A DNA stretch of 64,000 nucleotides, taken from the NCBI RefSeq assembly GCF_003315205.1, contig NZ_QNRR01000006.1, positions 310,001 to 374,000 on the forward strand, written 5' to 3'. Shown here in pieces: positions 63,901-64,000 of the stretch; the first letter of the stretch is position 1, and every line of letters begins with the position of its first letter. The notes under the pieces were generated by a model that did no database searches, was not told where the DNA came from, and was given only the letters and a program-made list of their open reading frames with translations. The DNA comes from Roseimicrobium gellanilyticum. Its GTDB lineage: Bacteria > Verrucomicrobiota > Verrucomicrobiia > Verrucomicrobiales > Verrucomicrobiaceae. Made by a program: the position numbers and the translations under genes.

Positions 63901-64000
63901 TCAGTCGTCGAAGCGGATCACGCGATCACCCACGACCGGCATCACCGGTGCAGGAACAGAAGGTGCGGCTGCAGGAGCACTGGGTGCTGATGGCGCGGGA
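63901..64000 (-). CDS. Partial gene: Pro/Ala-rich C-terminus
   Basis: The minus strand is open from the window edge to a TGA at 63903-63901. The translated tail is Pro/Ala/Ser-rich (PAPSAPSAPAAAPSVPAPVM) and ends PVVGDRVIRFDD. Proline-rich linkers of this type end many verrucomicrobial envelope proteins. The convergent terminator just behind the stop supports a real gene end. Nothing can be said of its function. Confidence 0.55.
   Translation of the reverse strand, partial: PAPSAPSAPAAAPSVPAPVMPVVGDRVIRFDD

Overview
The window is about 62-65% GC by eye, densely coded bacterial chromosome, most likely from the phylum Verrucomicrobiota (Verrucomicrobiaceae-like). The markers are families concentrated in the PVC superphylum: planctomycete-type cytochrome c proteins with DUF1549/DUF1553 and DUF1587/1592/1588/1585, their DUF1501 and DUF1552 partners, a Pirellula/Verrucomicrobium-type dehydrogenase with HEAT repeats and a terminal cytochrome c, an ECF sigma factor of the Rhodopirellula/Verrucomicrobium type, a FecR-LamG protein, DUF1080 proteins and many secreted proteins of unknown function. 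Housekeeping genes (clpX, tgt-yajC-secDF, folA, rex, valS) show this is core chromosome. I found no rRNA, tRNA, CRISPR, prophage, transposase or plasmid functions.

Layout. 1-12.7 kb: a partial secreted protein, clpX, a beta-propeller lactonase-like protein, two unknown proteins, the tgt-yajC-secDF operon, and a receptor-like Ser/Thr kinase followed by a secreted lectin-like protein. 12.7-16.1 kb: a minus-strand catabolic operon (MFS transporter, M20 peptidase/deacylase, Tat-exported amidohydrolase). 16.2-22.7 kb: a four-gene plus-strand operon (ECF sigma, FecR-LamG, DUF1549/1553 cytochrome, DUF1501). 22.7-32 kb: phosphatase, NagA-like deacetylase, SGNH lipoprotein, folA, DUF1080, three tandem secreted TPR paralogues and a secreted esterase. 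32-34.7 kb: HEAT/cytochrome dehydrogenase. 34.8-45.3 kb: a ten-gene minus-strand membrane locus built on MoxR, DUF58, DUF4350, DUF4129, SpoIIM-like and RDD proteins, extended upstream by zinc-finger and GYF/RDD membrane proteins. 45.3-51.2 kb: DUF1080-like lipoprotein, EVE protein, SGNH hydrolase, and the second cytochrome pair (DUF1592-type plus DUF1552). 51.2-58.7 kb: rex, a small protein, a terpene-cyclase-like protein, valS. 58.7-64 kb: DUF2167 protein, a zinc-ribbon membrane protein, an exported intradiol dioxygenase, a 505-residue membrane protein and the C-terminal end of another gene.

How it fits together. The envelope theme is strong: many proteins carry Sec, Tat or lipoprotein signals, and three separate sets of periplasmic cytochrome-c-bearing proteins occur in 64 kb. 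The ECF/FecR pair probably switches on the first cytochrome set. The MoxR locus looks like an ATPase-driven machine acting on a multi-protein inner-membrane assembly whose substrate is unknown.

The intergenic regions hold several families of palindromic elements: a shared terminator stem present three times, a two-hairpin element present twice in opposite orientation with a compensatory base-pair change, two CAGTATTCAGTA-type elements, a 24-bp perfect inverted repeat, and a 42/41-bp inverted repeat. These, the Rex-type palindrome that ends on the rex start codon, the altered zinc site in Tgt and the MoxR locus are the points most worth a second look.
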